From Aphelocoma coerulescens (taxonomy: Eukaryota; Chordata; Aves; Passeriformes; Corvidae): a stretch of DNA of 64,000 bases. The position numbers and the translations under genes were made by a program. The stretch is taken from the NCBI RefSeq assembly GCF_041296385.1, contig NC_091020.1, forward strand, positions 24,960,501 to 25,024,500. The letters are read 5' to 3'. Numbering within the stretch: position 1 is the first letter of the stretch; the number at the start of each line of letters is the position of its first letter. Shown here in pieces: positions 50,083 to 62,653 of the stretch. The notes below the pieces were generated by a model. The model did no database searches. It saw only the letters and a program-made list of their open reading frames with translations, and was not told the DNA's origin.

Positions 50083-52350
50083 ATGTAACCTGACATAGAA
50101 GCAGCTATTAAATAATAATTTTACTATCACTCCCAAGACCAGCCAAGGGCTCTGTAGCAAAGCCAACAGAAGAATCTATGTATCCAGAATTAAGTTGGTA
50201 TTTTAATCAATGTATTCCATCCGATAGGTCTCACACAGCTTAGTGGGCTGGTGCTGTGCAACCGGTTATTCTCAGATATTTAAAACAAGACAAATTCTCT
50301 GTACAATCAATAATAGGTCAAAGAAATGAAGTAGTACAGGAATTAGTGAGTCTGTTCAAAACACTGGAAGTATGTAACCTTTGACTCATTATGAGTCACA
50401 CCCTGATGGTATTAAAGTTTGTTGGTATAACCGTGTGATTCTACTCATGGAATCACCCTTTGCAGTTTCTCATGTAATGTTTGATCCTGGGTTTAGGCAG
50501 GTGACAATTTTAGTAATAGTGATCCTGGACATGTCAGTCCTGAGATCCTATAATAAGCTTTGCAATATACATATTTAAAACAGCAGTGAAGCTTCCTCGA
50601 GAGGTGGAAAGACAAGCACACTGCATCAAGAACTTACAATGAACTGTGTTACACCTACAGTACAATGTACAGGGTAGGCACAGACAGTGTGAACAACACT
50701 GTAAAACTCCCTGCTTTAACTACTTGTTGTTGCTGACCTTGAGATAATATTCAAATCAAGAGAAGTACAAACAGCACACTCCAGAAAGCACAACTCAAGT
50801 TACGTGTCCAAGCTAGTGACATTCACAGACTGGAATGGTAGCACTAAAATAGCACACACTATAGCTTATGCACGGCAGAAGGGCAGAAAAATGGTCCAAG
50901 ACTGGCTGGTTTAAAGCATTTAATCCAGCTGAGAAACGGGATGAATCCAGTTCACATGTAGCTTTCTTTAAAAAAGGAACCAAAGGCTTGTCCATTTGCC
51001 AAACATAATTGCTTAAGTCCAGCCAGTACACTCTGGAGGTTCTCTAAGCACAAAATTACTTTTTCTCCTTTTACTTGTAGTCTTCCTTCTGGTACCCACC
51101 CTTCCAGCCTCAAAAGTAATTTGTTTTAAGGGATAGGGAAAAAGCTACAGCTTAGGGATAGATGGGGCACTGGTTATGCAAATTAAAGCTCCACTGGCTT
51201 TGAAACTCACAGAAGATTTGTTAATTTTTAACTATTTTTAAAAGTAGTTAAATTCTCTTCCTCATCCTCTGTAGACTATAAAATTAAATTTTCCTTGGTA
51301 TACATCTGAGAAGAGGAAGTTATTTCAGTTCTGCCATGTGCATCTGCTAGAGGGAAATTTATTCCAGAGAGGCAGAAGAGTGCACTGCCAGGGAGGCATC
51401 AGGACTGGAATGAGGCATTGTAGGACACGAATGGGATGTAGACAGGGCTCAGCTACACAGTTATGCTGAAAAGGAACACAGAGATGCTGCCTACCTCAAA
51501 CTATCCCAGCTACCTCCTTCCATCTTCACCCTCTGCTCCACTCCACAGTAGCTCATCACCTCCCTGGAGAAAATATTCCACGGGTAGACACCCTCCCTCT
51601 ATGATGGACACTGCACAAGTACTTCAAAAGCTGGGAAAGAGAGGAAGGGGGTGCACTACCTCTTCTAGGATCACAGGGAAAGGAAAACAAAGGAAACAAA
51701 TAGTGTAACAGCAACTGTGCTCTAGAACACTGGAATCAGGATAAAAAAATTAGCTATACATCCAAATAACTCATCCTTTTACATCCAGGAAAAGGGCAAG
51801 AAGGGAACAAGCATGCATATTGTGGCATGGCCTAACTAGCTGAGTTGGCTCATGTAGCTCCTGCCTTGCCAAAAAGGCCCGAAATAACACTGTTCCACAT
51901 CAGCAGCACCATTTATCCTCCTGGTTTGAGGGCAGTGCAAAACAAAAGACTACTGAAGAGAAAAGAAAGGAAGAGGGACAGAAATGAGATCTATTACACT
52001 TACTTTTGTGGATAGAACTGGGTACTTGACCCTTTGCCAATTATGAAAAGTGACACCTTCTAGAGAGGGAGTAGAGGAACAAGGAAATGCATTTCCAGAG
52101 CATTACTAGGCACTCCTCTTAAGGCATTTGTGCCTCTTGACAACTACGGGTCCTTTCTTATGCAAGAACAGATAACCTTCTTTGAAAGAAATTAATAGTA
52201 AAGGACAATAGGGAGAACTACAATTTCTAAATAAGCATCTGTGTGCCCAGATTCCTGGGACATACACTCACACCCTTGCATCGGGGTCAGGAGCAACTAT
52301 TAATTATTATGATAGCTCTTCATGACTGCTAACAATACTGATGCTACATC

Positions 52351-52434
52351 GTTTTTCTTGGTTTGGGGTTTTTGAGTTGGTTATTTTTGGTTGGTTGGTG
52401 TTTTGTTTGGGTTGAGTTTTCTTGGGGTTTTTTT
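52351..52434 (+). repeat. G/T-rich low-complexity tract
   Basis: Repeated TTGG, TTTGG and GGGGTTTTT blocks with almost no A or C. Similar tracts occur at 60,486 and 63,062, also in STN1 introns and in the same orientation. Confidence 0.8.
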
Positions 52435-53844
52435 CAGTCTCTCTATGTTTGTTCTGCACCAGTTCCTACTTTAAATGGCTTTGTAAATTATTTATCTTGG
52501 TCTTTCTATAAATGCTGAAACTTTTAAGTTTCCAGTATTGGACACAATGGCCTCGACTTCCTTTAATGTAAAGTGTTTGGGAACTTTTCATACTGTTCCA
52601 GCGAGTTTAGAAGTACTGGGTGCCATGTTAGATAATCTACTATCAAACTTTTCTGTCTAAAATGAGAATAGATCCTGTTAGTGTTAATATCCATGTTTGT
52701 TTTAAAGCAAACCTAAAAAAAATGCCTTAAATAAAAACAAAAAAAACCCCCAACCCAGCTATCAAGAACAGCTATCAGCAGCAGTTCAACAAGGCCAACA
52801 AGAAAAGAGCTACTTTTCATTAGTATTTGACCTCATCTGCAAGGGACTGGTTTATGTGTTGTTTTGTTTGGGTTACTTAAGAATTAAACAAACATTAGAA
52901 GTCAACATAACACAGCACTTAACATTACAGTGCACATCAAAATCAGGCAGTAAAAATGACGGCCAGGGATTTATTCCTCTACAGAAAACCAAAAGTAAAC
53001 AAGTGAATCACAACACTCCAGCTTAAGTTTCACTTGCCACTGCTTTCATGGTAAAAGATGTATCTGTTAGTTTTGCAGAAATTTATTGCTTCATACCTGT
53101 TGAGAATCTGGTTTGTAATTTATCCAACTAATACAGTAATATAAAGCCATTTTAAAAAATGGGTTTTGTTCTGTTTCCCATTCTGCAGCTGATCAAGAGG
53201 TTACTAACTCATTGGAAAGTTTCTTAATAGTTTGGTTATATGCAACTGCCTGTAAACTGATTTCAGATTAATCCCACCTTCTCATCCTTTCAATCATGGT
53301 CTTTCACAAGTAGGGACTTTCAATGTGAGAAACATGTAGCAGGGAGCACTGTTCATCCACTCACCATAACCTCCCCTTGAAAGCTGCATGTCTATTAATA
53401 TATTGAGCTTCAAATGAGAAACAAGACAAAAACTTTGTGCTCCCTTCTCCTGATCAGATTCAGGATCTCAAACATCTGTCCCAAAGAACTCAAATACCTT
53501 AAAGGGATCTCTTTTCCTGACACTGTTACTATTTACAAATCTAAATAAGGTAGTGGCTGTTGCAGGCTGTAAGATTGCTCAGCCCTAACACAAGATTGCC
53601 CCTAATAACTGAATGTTCTTACATGACTTTTTTCAGCCCAGTTTTTTATGTCTAAAGTAACAAGATTTCCTTAAGCTCTGTAAATAATTTATGCATGAAG
53701 CTAAAGCACTAGTGGATTTTGAATCCTCTGAAGACACCAGTTTCTTATCTGCTTATGCTTAAAAAAAGTACTTAAGAATTAAACAAAGAATTAAACAGTC
53801 TTATTTCCCCCCACTAAAAGCTTGGAACAGGTGCATTCACTCAC

Positions 53845-54007
53845 CTCCTCACAGCTGGGGCTGGGTAGATGCACACCAGCCAGAGACACCAGAGAATCAA
53901 CTGTCTCCAGCTCCTGCTGGTAAAAGGTCTGAATTTTGTTTTCTAATAGAAAGCCTTGCACTTTCTCATGCAGCATATGGATTGAGAAACTCTGACCCTC
54001 CAGGCCA
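53845..54007 (-). CDS. STN1: STN1 coding exon 6
   Basis: A 163-base exon, acceptor CTTGTAG and donor GTGAGT. It completes a split serine codon and encodes 54 residues. [20 protein letters not shown] matches human F-L-M-E-N-R-V-Q-S-F-Y-Q-Q-E-L-E-M-V-E-S. It then runs through L-V-S-L-A to S-C-E-E. The N-terminal part ([10 protein letters not shown]) corresponds to the human interdomain linker and is shorter. The exon starts the first winged-helix domain. Confidence 0.96.
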
Positions 54008-55192
54008 CTACAAGGATACACAGAACATGTCAAAAGGCAAGAAATGGGTTTTAGAATAATTACATAAAGTCAGTCCACTAGACTGGTTTCAAAGGTCAAA
54101 AGATGTTTTACTGTCCTGAAAGAATTTCAATTTAAATCCTTAATTAAAACAGAACATTTTTATATGCATAAATGTTAAACTGTTCTTCTTCAATCCTTTG
54201 CTGTTACAGTTTTGTGGATTTAAGATCTGCAGTCTCTGAAACTGTGGCATTTAAGTAAAACCTTATAAAATGAAGGCCTTGTTGCCTTTGTAAAATTATG
54301 GCTCAGGCCTGTTACTTTGGCTAGAGAAGGACTGTGAGGAAAGTCCATGAGAAGAAAAACAATTAGTTTTTACCCATGAGAATGTAAGTATCACCAGAAC
54401 AAGAAAGTTAAACAGTAGAAGGAGAAAACAGCAACATATCTGCAGCTGTTATTTTTCTGAATGCTTGAATGCTTATGCTATAGGTAGCCAATGGTACTAT
54501 GTTGTAGTTAGTAATAGCCAATGAGTCTATTGTAGTAGTTTAGCAGCCAATGAATCTGTAACACGAATGATAACATACAAAAGGTGTATAAAAGAGGCTG
54601 ATTTGTTTAACAAATGGGTTTTTGGCCCTTGAAAGAGGCACTGTCCGTGTGTGTTGTGACTGCCCCAACAGCCATAGGAAACCACACTCCATGCACCAGG
54701 CCTCCCAATAAGCATCCAGCTACCCTGACACTGAGTACAGGAGTGGGTGTTTACTCAGTTTATTGAGGTTATGTATTTGTGATTTGACAATGACAAGGGC
54801 AGGAGAGCATTTCAGTGAAATATCTCCTTAACCTTACAGATAAAACAACATCAGGCAAGGATACTTCTCCATCCTCTCTGCTGACCTCAGCCCCAAATCT
54901 TGCTCAAAATCCCATCTTTTTTCACTAGATATCTGTACACCGTATTTTACTTCCTTCCTAATACTCACTTTAGTTCAGCATTATATTTCTTTCCTCAGAT
55001 CACAGACAGGTATCTCATCTGTATGGATCACCAATTATTTGGGAGAAAAGCAGACTGCTACTGTATATTTATGCAGTCTAAATCACAGTCAGGCCCTGTT
55101 TTATTTTTTTCCAGAGTTATTACAACAACAAGTAAACAATCACAATATCCCATACTGTGCCCCAGGACCAACAGTCTGGATACTGCATTTAC
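54008..55192 (-). other. STN1: STN1 intron between coding exons 5 and 6
   Basis: A 1.2-kb intron with donor GTAAAT and acceptor CTTGTAG. About a third of it is occupied by a probable LTR in the opposite orientation. Nothing else was recognised. Confidence 0.88.
54333..54739 (+). mobile_element. Probable solo LTR of an endogenous retrovirus
   Basis: The order of signals is that of an LTR. Imperfect repeats of about 30 bp each carry a CCAAT box (54,488, 54,518 and 54,547). A TATA box, TATAAAAG, lies at 54,587-54,594, followed by an AATAAG poly(A)-like hexamer at 54,707. The termini proposed here are TGT and ACA, the usual LTR ends, but a target-site duplication is not clean (GGAC on the left, GGAG on the right), so the edges are uncertain. 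No gag, pol or env-like frame flanks it, which suggests a solo LTR left by recombination. It is antisense to STN1. The alternative is a cryptic plus-strand promoter of other origin. Confidence 0.55.
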
Positions 55193-55304
55193 CTCTGTAT
55201 TTCTCCAGAGCCCTTGAAAGGTTTGTCATAAACTTCTCTATAGAGACAGGGGAGCTCCAGCATTCTTGAAATCTGGACATCACACACAGGATCATCCACT
55301 TTAT
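55193..55304 (-). CDS. STN1: STN1 coding exon 5, end of OB fold
   Basis: A 112-base exon, acceptor CTCCAG and donor GTAAAT. It completes a split tyrosine codon and encodes 36 residues. Landmarks are Y-K-V-D-D-P-V, RMLELP and Y-R-E-V-Y-D-K-P-F, matching human Y-K-V-D-D-P-V, R-M-L-E-L-P and Y-R-K-V-Y-D-Q-P-F. The second Asp of V-D-D-P (55,293-55,291) corresponds to human D157, a Coats plus site. The last two bases belong to a serine codon finished in exon 6. Confidence 0.96.
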
Positions 55305-56559
55305 CTGGAGAGGCAATGAGAACATGTAGACTTGGCCAGGACTGCCATACAGTTTTTTAAGCAAGCAAACCTGAGGCAGCTCTACAGAGCTTCATAGCCA
55401 GTATTAAATTGGCAAATGTTGTTCACTGTGGTTTTTATAAAAACAAAACCACAAAGGCCAATCCCTCTTTTACAGTTTACAAGGAGGTAAAACAGCCTGT
55501 TGTGGTGCATTACAGATTATGCTTCTGTCTGACAACTTATTTAACCAGAATTTATGATCTCTATTTTACCTTTCAGCAGTCTTTATCCATTAAATGCAGT
55601 TAACACATAGTAAGGAGCTTTATTTGGGCCAAAGTGAAAGCAATTTAGAGGCTACTTGAATTGCATGGCTCTCTTTGGTATTATTACCTACCCATGAATG
55701 GGTTGTATATACTCATAAATCTGTCTGCAAAGGAGGGCTGAACTCCTTTGCAAATTGTAGCTAGAGCTGAAAAATCTAGACTTTTTATCTGACTTACACA
55801 GGGTTTTTAAAAGACAGGCTTTTCTTCACTAAAGAAATAATTTCAGTACTATCTCTGAAAGATCTCACTGGGGAAAACCAGCTCTTACACAACAGCACAG
55901 ACACGGAACTGAGAAGAAGTTATGTAACTGGAAGCTCCTAGAGCATAAGCAGTGGGCTGCAGAGCCCTGCTGCCCAAAGAGCTGTCAGACACAGAGGCAG
56001 CACCTGCATGCAGATCTGTGCCTGAGGAACACTTCTCCCTCATCCTGCAGAGCCAGGGAGCTTAGAAGAAACCAGGCTTCAGTGGGACACTGCCCATATG
56101 CTGCTGCCTGCCCTAGGAATGGATTGTACAGGCTGTGACAAACAGCAGCCGCTTCTCCAAAGCCCCCAGAGCCCTTGGTGAAGTGGGACACAGAAGGGCA
56201 CCAGCTCCCTTCCCATGGGCTTTGGCTGCTCTACTTTAACACAGAGAAATCTGAAGAGCAAATCACTCTTGCAGACATCCAACCACAGTATCTGCACAGT
56301 ATTCTTGTATGCATGCTAATCAGCTTCTACAGTTTTTCCAGGAATGCCTCGTTTTCAGGCAATCTAATCTCACACATTACATAGTGTGTCTTCCAGCCTT
56401 ATGCTGCTACAATTGAAATAAAGATATACAGATGAAAATCCTTAGAAAAATGAGATGCCACAAAATAAAGTGGAAAACATCCAATTAATTACATACAGCT
56501 CAGATATTTTCACGGATTCAGACATCTTAGTTACACATGTCCAGATTCATAACACTCAC
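55305..56559 (-). other. STN1: STN1 intron between coding exons 4 and 5
   Basis: A 1.26-kb intron with donor GTGAGT and acceptor CTCCAG. Open frames of about 70 codons on both strands (for example near 56,000-56,300) show no homology I recognise. No repeat was identified. Confidence 0.88.
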
Positions 56560-56721
56560 AAAAACATGAAGCCTGAATTTCTCTTTGCTGCCTATAGGTT
56601 CGGATGTGACCTCTGACCCTGACAACATCCCCAATCTCCAGCTTGGTTTTCTGGCTCACTATTTCTTGAAGTTTCTTCATCTGTTCAAACACAGTGAGAC
56701 TGCTGGGTGTGCTTGGATGAC
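56560..56721 (-). CDS. STN1: STN1 coding exon 4, core of OB fold
   Basis: A 162-base exon, acceptor CTTGCAG and donor GTGAGT. It completes a split glycine codon and encodes 53 residues. KKLQE, then QKTKLEIGDVVRVRGHIRTY and REIQA follow the human order K-K-L-Q-E, Q-K-T-K-I-E-I-G-D, R-V-R-G-S-I-R-T-Y and R-E-I-H-A. The Arg before Gly in R-V-R-G (56,614-56,612) corresponds to human R135, a Coats plus site. This is the beta-barrel core of the OB fold that contacts TEN1. Confidence 0.97.
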
Positions 56722-58490
56722 CTGCAAGAAGTGAGGGAAAGGGAGTCAGACATTAAAGTCAATGCATTAATTGTCCTTTTGCATTCATCCACCTAAGCAG
56801 CACAGGAGTCATATTACTAAAAAAGGGTAAGGTCCCAGGCAAAATGTGTCCTGGGTAGCAAAACTTCTGGATGACAAAGTCAGTTTACAGTATTATATTT
56901 ACTTAAATAGTTCATCTGGGGAAAATATAAAAGGGAGGAGATACTTACTTACCACTGAAAATGTCATAGATGGGTTGGAAAATTGAAACCTAAATTTGAA
57001 ATGGTTTTTGTAGTTTTTTGATTTTGTCATGCTAAGATGGACAAGAGGAGAAAAGTCAGCTGAACTTTTTATATAAAAGAAGAATGAATCGTCTGAGGTG
57101 GGGCCAAAGCATTCATGTGATGCAATTTGATGTCTACACTGAGGTGAGTGCAACTTGACAGGACTTGACGTTTACATAACACAGCTCTGCAGGACAGTAA
57201 ATCCTTCATAACTTAAAACCTGATTAATGCTCCAAACATCCCTGATCAAAATTACAAAAGGCTGGAAGAAAGTGTCCTGTGCTCCCTAAGAGCTTTCTTT
57301 AGCACGTACAAATGAATCCATTTCCATTATTAGCATTGTGTCCATCCAAGCACTACTGATGTATGTGTAAAACAAGAATACAAGGCTGAAAAGCATTCTT
57401 GGCTCTCATTCTATTTCAAGCAGTATTGCATGCAATTCCTTGTAATGCATCTAAGTTCCTCATTTAAGTTCCTCAAAACTGATTTGATTGTGCATCTCCT
57501 TTTTTTCCTGAGAGCTGTGCCAGATCATCACCTCTCCAAAGTCAGAGCTGTCTTCTACATTCCAGTTGGGACCATTTGTACCACCTGTCATATCATTGTT
57601 CCATATAAGTATGAATTATCTGTCTGTATAAATGGGCTTGTTCCACAGACATCAGAGTTTTTAACTTTTACATCAAGCTTTCCTTTCTCCATTCTATTAA
57701 TATGTATCCCTAACACTGCAGATGACACTAGTAAGATTTATTTCAGTAAGATTTGATCAGCTCCATATTAGGGTTATCAATCCACGACATGGGCTTCCAA
57801 GAAGATCCAAAGTAGAAAGAATTCTGTACTTTGATCTACAAGAAACAGTGGGAGAGAAAAAGCAAAGAGACAGCCAGACACTAGTGAGTTGTTCTGTCAG
57901 TGAGTGCAGTAATACATTCATTTCAAATGCACAATTACTGCACACTTAGTACTTGCCCAAATTGTAAAAGACTGCTGGTATCCTCCTACTGTGTTTGAAG
58001 CTACTTTCAAATTCATTGCTCACAGAGTCTGTATGAGCAGAATATGAATACAAACAAAGTGAGGATAAATCCTGAAACCACTATCACAAGGGCAGGTCAA
58101 TGGACTGACTTTGGAAACAGAAGTTGTGGCACATTTCCAGCCTAGCTCCTTACTAGATGAAGTCACAGAAAGAACTTTAAGAGGCAGATTCTCTGAACAA
58201 TGTCACAGCATAGAACTGAAATATCACATTACTCAAATAAGTAAAAGGCAGGGATAGGACATAATGTAATGGTTTTATTGGCATCACCATTGAACACAAC
58301 ACAAAAACTAATAAAAAATTCCCAAAATGGCCCAGGCTGTATGATGTGGTGGTTTAAAATTTAAAAAAAAAAAAAAAAAATTGAACAGTTGAATTTGCTC
58401 TCTGCAAGTTTGATCACTTACTAAATTATGTAAGACAGACATAAGTAAAAACATACAGTCAAAAGAGGAATTATTTATTGGATAAATTAC
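56722..58490 (-). other. STN1: STN1 intron between coding exons 3 and 4
   Basis: A 1.77-kb intron with donor GTAATT and acceptor CTTGCAG. It contains an A18 homopolymer at 58,363, about 130 bases from the donor. No other feature was recognised. Confidence 0.88.
58363..58380 (+). repeat. A18 homopolymer
   Basis: Eighteen uninterrupted A follow TTTAAAATTT. On the sense (minus) strand of STN1 it is a T18 run just inside an intron, not adjacent to the acceptor. No retrocopy body was seen upstream. Confidence 0.95.
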
Positions 58491-58562
58491 CTGATAAAGG
58501 TGTTTCTGCTACCATGGGATTTTTCCAGCAGACACAATTTATAACTCCAGTACTATCATCCA
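58491..58562 (-). CDS. STN1: STN1 coding exon 3
   Basis: A 72-base exon preceded by a pyrimidine-rich acceptor (TTTTTTTTGCAG). It completes a split valine codon and encodes 23 residues, including VDDSTGVINCVCWKN, which matches human V-D-D-S-T-G-V-I-N-C-I-C-W-K-K. It then enters the variable loop (P-M-V-A-E-T-P-L-S), where human reads differently. The final G is the first base of a glycine codon completed in exon 4. Confidence 0.96.
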
Positions 58563-61500
58563 CTGCAAAAAAAATTGCAAGAATTACAGAATAGGAAAGC
58601 AGGTAGTCATGTTCCAAGAAGTGAAGGTACATAAATATGTAGGGAGATAACTGCCAAGGATATTTCATTCCAAACGGTTTGAAAGGGAAAGTGGGTGTCC
58701 AAACCCTACTTACATATCTGAAATAATTTCCACAAATTCAAACATGGAAGTAGCTTAGCACCAGATGTGCTTATGTGCATAGTCAGCAAAGTAACATGTA
58801 TATTCTCAAAGAAAGATCGGGCACTAATGTAAATGATGAGACTTCAGTACATATACTGGATACTAAGAGGTTTCAATCTTGTTGACAAGGTCCGAAGAAG
58901 AATCAGTATTGAAAGCTGAAGTCAGACAAATTGAAACAGGAAACCAGGCACAAACCACAGAAGCATTACCGTTACAGTGAGGAAACAGCACTTCAACATT
59001 CGGGGGTACAACCATGTGAATAAACCAGGAGTGCTGCTACCTGCAGCTGCTTTGGTTTCCATGCCAATATTGTGCTCAGAGTCTCTGGCCTTTCCCGTAT
59101 AAGATGATGTCCAGTGAGCAGAAAGGCAGCTCCTCTAGGCAGGAAGGACAGAAGACAGTACATGCTTGTGGTTCTGCTCTAAGCCAGGAATTCCCAACTT
59201 AAGGTGTAGGTGCTGGTGGCATGCATGCCACTTCCGCTGCTCAACACCTTCTCCTGAGCATGGAGTTGTTTTTCCTGTTTTGCCAGTATCCAATGAAAAT
59301 AAGTTTTACGATTTCTGCTCCAGGCACTGCATTATTGATGACAGCAGGAAAAGACAAAACTCAAAGGAAACTAAAAACTGTCAGAAGAATCAATTTTCTG
59401 TAGATCAAGGGACTGTATATAGACAGCCTGTGCAACAAACACTCTAACTAGAAAGGCACTAAATGTCTGTCAAGGATCATCCGGCCAATGCTCCAAGCAC
59501 CTTCTTTCTTTAATGTAACATCTCCAAGACTGAGATTCCACTCCTCACAAATGCAAACCTGCAATTTTCTTCTGCTCCTTAAACTAGATCCATGACTAAA
59601 AAAGTAACAGCAATGTTTACCAGGAAGGTGCTGATTGGTACCTGCAGTCATTTCCTCTGGGAACCATAACATCAAAGCAAAATGCCTTTGCATCGTCTCA
59701 CGTGTTTTAAAACAATCTCCCTATTTGGGGGGTCTAATTTCAAATCATTGTCTTGCCTTCCTGTTTCTGAGTAGTTTAGCTGCACATTCCTGTTAGCAAA
59801 CCTACAGCATTTTTAAGATGCAGGCAATTCTAAATTCCATCACAAAGCTATGCTCCTCTCTGCTATCTCTGTTTTGAGCTGCTGTGTCTGCAACTATTTC
59901 AGCAGCTTTAATTTTGTACCAGAGCACAGATAACGATCTGTTGGTAGGATTTCCTCTCCTTGGTACAGACAGACAGCAACTATTTTAGTAGGAGTCAGAA
60001 CCCTCATAAACCATGCCAAGCCATCCATGCAAGCCAGCAATGGCAACGAGAAGCAGGGCAGATGACATTTCACTCTTGCATTCCCACAGTTCCTAGATGC
60101 TCCAGCTTGCACCAACTCAGATAGACAGGCTTCCCAAGAAGGGCTTGGAAACAAACCAAACAAGACTGAAGGACTGGGAGGCCAGACTCCACCTCCTCAA
60201 TGTAACAGCTGAAAACAGAATCCTGGAGAGACTAACCTGTACTTGACCACACAAGGAAACTGGTAGCAGAGCAAGGTTCTGAAACAAATTTTTCAATTTC
60301 ATAGATGAAAGCTTTGAGCGAAAAGACAAGTAACTCCTGAAGTGCAGATGAATGAGAACTCTTGCAATTGTATTCTAATCAGACAAGAGAATGTTAATCT
60401 ATTTTAAATGCACTCAAGGGGTCTACAAACTTTTGAAAACTTCCTGTGCTCCCCGTGCCGCCCTTCCTCATCTCTTTGGATTTAAACTTTTGTTTATTTG
60501 GGTTTTTTGTGGGTTTACTTTTTGTTTGTTTGTTGGGGTTTTTTTCCTGGTTTTTGTTTGTTTGGCTTTGCTTTCTTTGATTCTTGCTTAATTATTTGAA
60601 GGATACCTCAAAGTTGACTGTTAAATGAGACAATTGTGTTAATTTTTATTTCTTTATGACAAAAAGGGTATGGCTCTTGTCAGGCCTGTATGAACCTACT
60701 GAGATGCTAGTGATGTTTTTTTAAAATTTGATTTTAAGGCATCTGCCTTTCAACCTTTCAAATCAGTTTTGGAGTACAAAAAACCCCACATATGATGTTT
60801 GGTTTTGTTTAAAAGAAAAGGGGAAAAAAAGAGGTCAGAAAGGTGCATTAGCTAAAATATGAGCTTGATCAAAGGTACATTTTACTTAGATATCTTTCTC
60901 CTAACTTATCATAAAAATAGCAATAAACATTCAAATCAAAGTGTCGAAATCAGGTTTTACACAGCATGTAATTTTTATTTTTTAAGCCAGGAAAGAGTCA
61001 ATGAACTCCTTTTTACAATTATGATTTTGTCACCAGTTCTGGCTGTAGCTTTCAGCAGAGGACCTAAGATGCTTTAAAGTGAGTGGTGTGTATTCTGAAG
61101 CAGACAGAAAGGAAATGGAGGGGGGGGATCATGCCAGCGACACAAAGACATTTCAGTTCCGTATCAGAGGTAAAGTACAAAGGGGGAACTGCTTTGTGAG
61201 TCACTTTTAAGCAGATGGAAAGTGAGCAAGTCCCGAGCAGTGTGTGGCACTCCAACTGATGCAACCCCTGTGACTCACCAGAGTCTGTTGAACTGAGAGA
61301 TGCAAGAAGTTACAAGCAGGAAACTGTCTAAGAAGTTACAATTTTGCACTGGTGGAGTCGGCCTGCCTGAAAGGGAGGGCAGGCTGGGGAGGGGCACCCT
61401 GGCAGGTAGCCTGAAAACTCAAACCAGGAACTGCTGGAACAAAGAGTGGAATTGGACCTGAAAGGACAGCAGGAAGTCAGGCTCACTGTGAGCTGCACTT

Positions 61501-62653
61501 GAAGGTTGGCTGATCTAAGGCCTTAATTCCACTACTCTGCAGTTTCTTCTTCTTTCTATTCCTTCACTTTCTGCCTCAGTCAAACATTTTCAACAGGTTT
61601 AGTTGTTAAACTGATGCTGAGAGCAGCGTGGAAAACCCTTGCCCATGGAATTGGTTTTGCCTTGGTCATTTTGGTTCTGTCTTCCTCTGTTCTCTTGAAG
61701 TGATAAATGCATTTGCAGTCAATGCCACTCTGCAGCAGTTTGATGCTGGGGAACCTGGGACCTGGTTAAGTTGTCAGCTGTATCTTCACAGTACTCCTGA
61801 GGGTCAAGGAACTGCAGCTGACTCAGTTTTACAAGGAAAGGAATTGGGAAGGAGAGGCACTCCATGACTTACCTCCACCAGGTGAAAATCCATGGCAGAG
61901 GAAGACACTGGGCATAAGGGCTTCAATAGGATCTGTACATTTGTCTCCCCCTTCCTACTGTGAGGTGACCTTCCCCCACCTTTTGAAACTTGCCACATCA
62001 CCACTGCTCCACTCTGCTTTTTCTCCAGATGTAAAAGACAGCTGAACAAAATGACAATCAGATGTTTCCATATTAATAAAATTGAATACTGGGAAAAGCA
62101 ATAGGGAGGAGACAACTCCCAGCTGGTGTTGGCAAGGACTGGTACTATGATGCTTGAGTTAATTTGTAAGACTCTTGTGCATCAAAACATAAACAAGCTC
62201 CTGACTGCTATTAGAAGTTTGGTCCAAGAAATGACAAGACATACAAAAATTCAGAAGGGATTTCTAAGGTTCGAATATGGAAGAAGTGATTTCCCATTTG
62301 TGGGCACCATTAAATCTGTTTGCATCTGATCAAAAGAACTGCATATATAGGAGGGAAAAGTGGTAGAGTCCAGTGACAAAGCAACAACCAAAATTAAGAT
62401 TTGCTACATGACCCCAAATGAATCAATTACTCTGTGTTAACTATTTAATTCTCTGTTTTTGAAGCAGAGATAAACAGTAGCTTCCCTACATTTGCCAAGT
62501 AATCTCAGCTGCAGATACACATTATATTAGGATAACAGCACATTTGTTTCAAGAATAGACAATGATCAAATAAGGAAACCTTTCAGTTCTAACAGTAACT
62601 AAGATAGAAGGCTGGTAAGTGCAAGAAGAAGGAAAGAAAGAAATTTTCCTTAC
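58563..62653 (-). other. STN1: STN1 intron between coding exons 2 and 3
   Basis: A 4.1-kb intron with donor GTAAGG and acceptor TTTGCAG. It includes a G/T-rich low-complexity tract at 60,486 and a short direct repeat, AAGAAGTTACAA, near 61,305 and 61,330. No further exon or recognisable transposon was seen. Confidence 0.87.
60486..60578 (+). repeat. G/T-rich low-complexity tract
   Basis: Runs of TTTG and GTTT with GGG and GGGG blocks, such as TTTGTTGGGGTTTTTTTCC. It resembles the tracts at 52,351 and 63,062 and has the same strand bias. Confidence 0.8.

Larger units (their letters stand above)
47241..53844 (-). other. STN1: STN1 intron between coding exons 6 and 7
   Basis: A 6.6-kb intron, the largest complete one in the window, with donor GTGAGT and acceptor CATCCAG. 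It holds a purine tract at 47,996, an AT palindromic stretch at 49,595, a (GT)11 at 50,061 and a G/T-rich tract at 52,351. An 18-bp repeat, ACTTAAGAATTAAACAAA, occurs at 52,875 and again at 53,770. No further exons were recognised. Confidence 0.85.
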
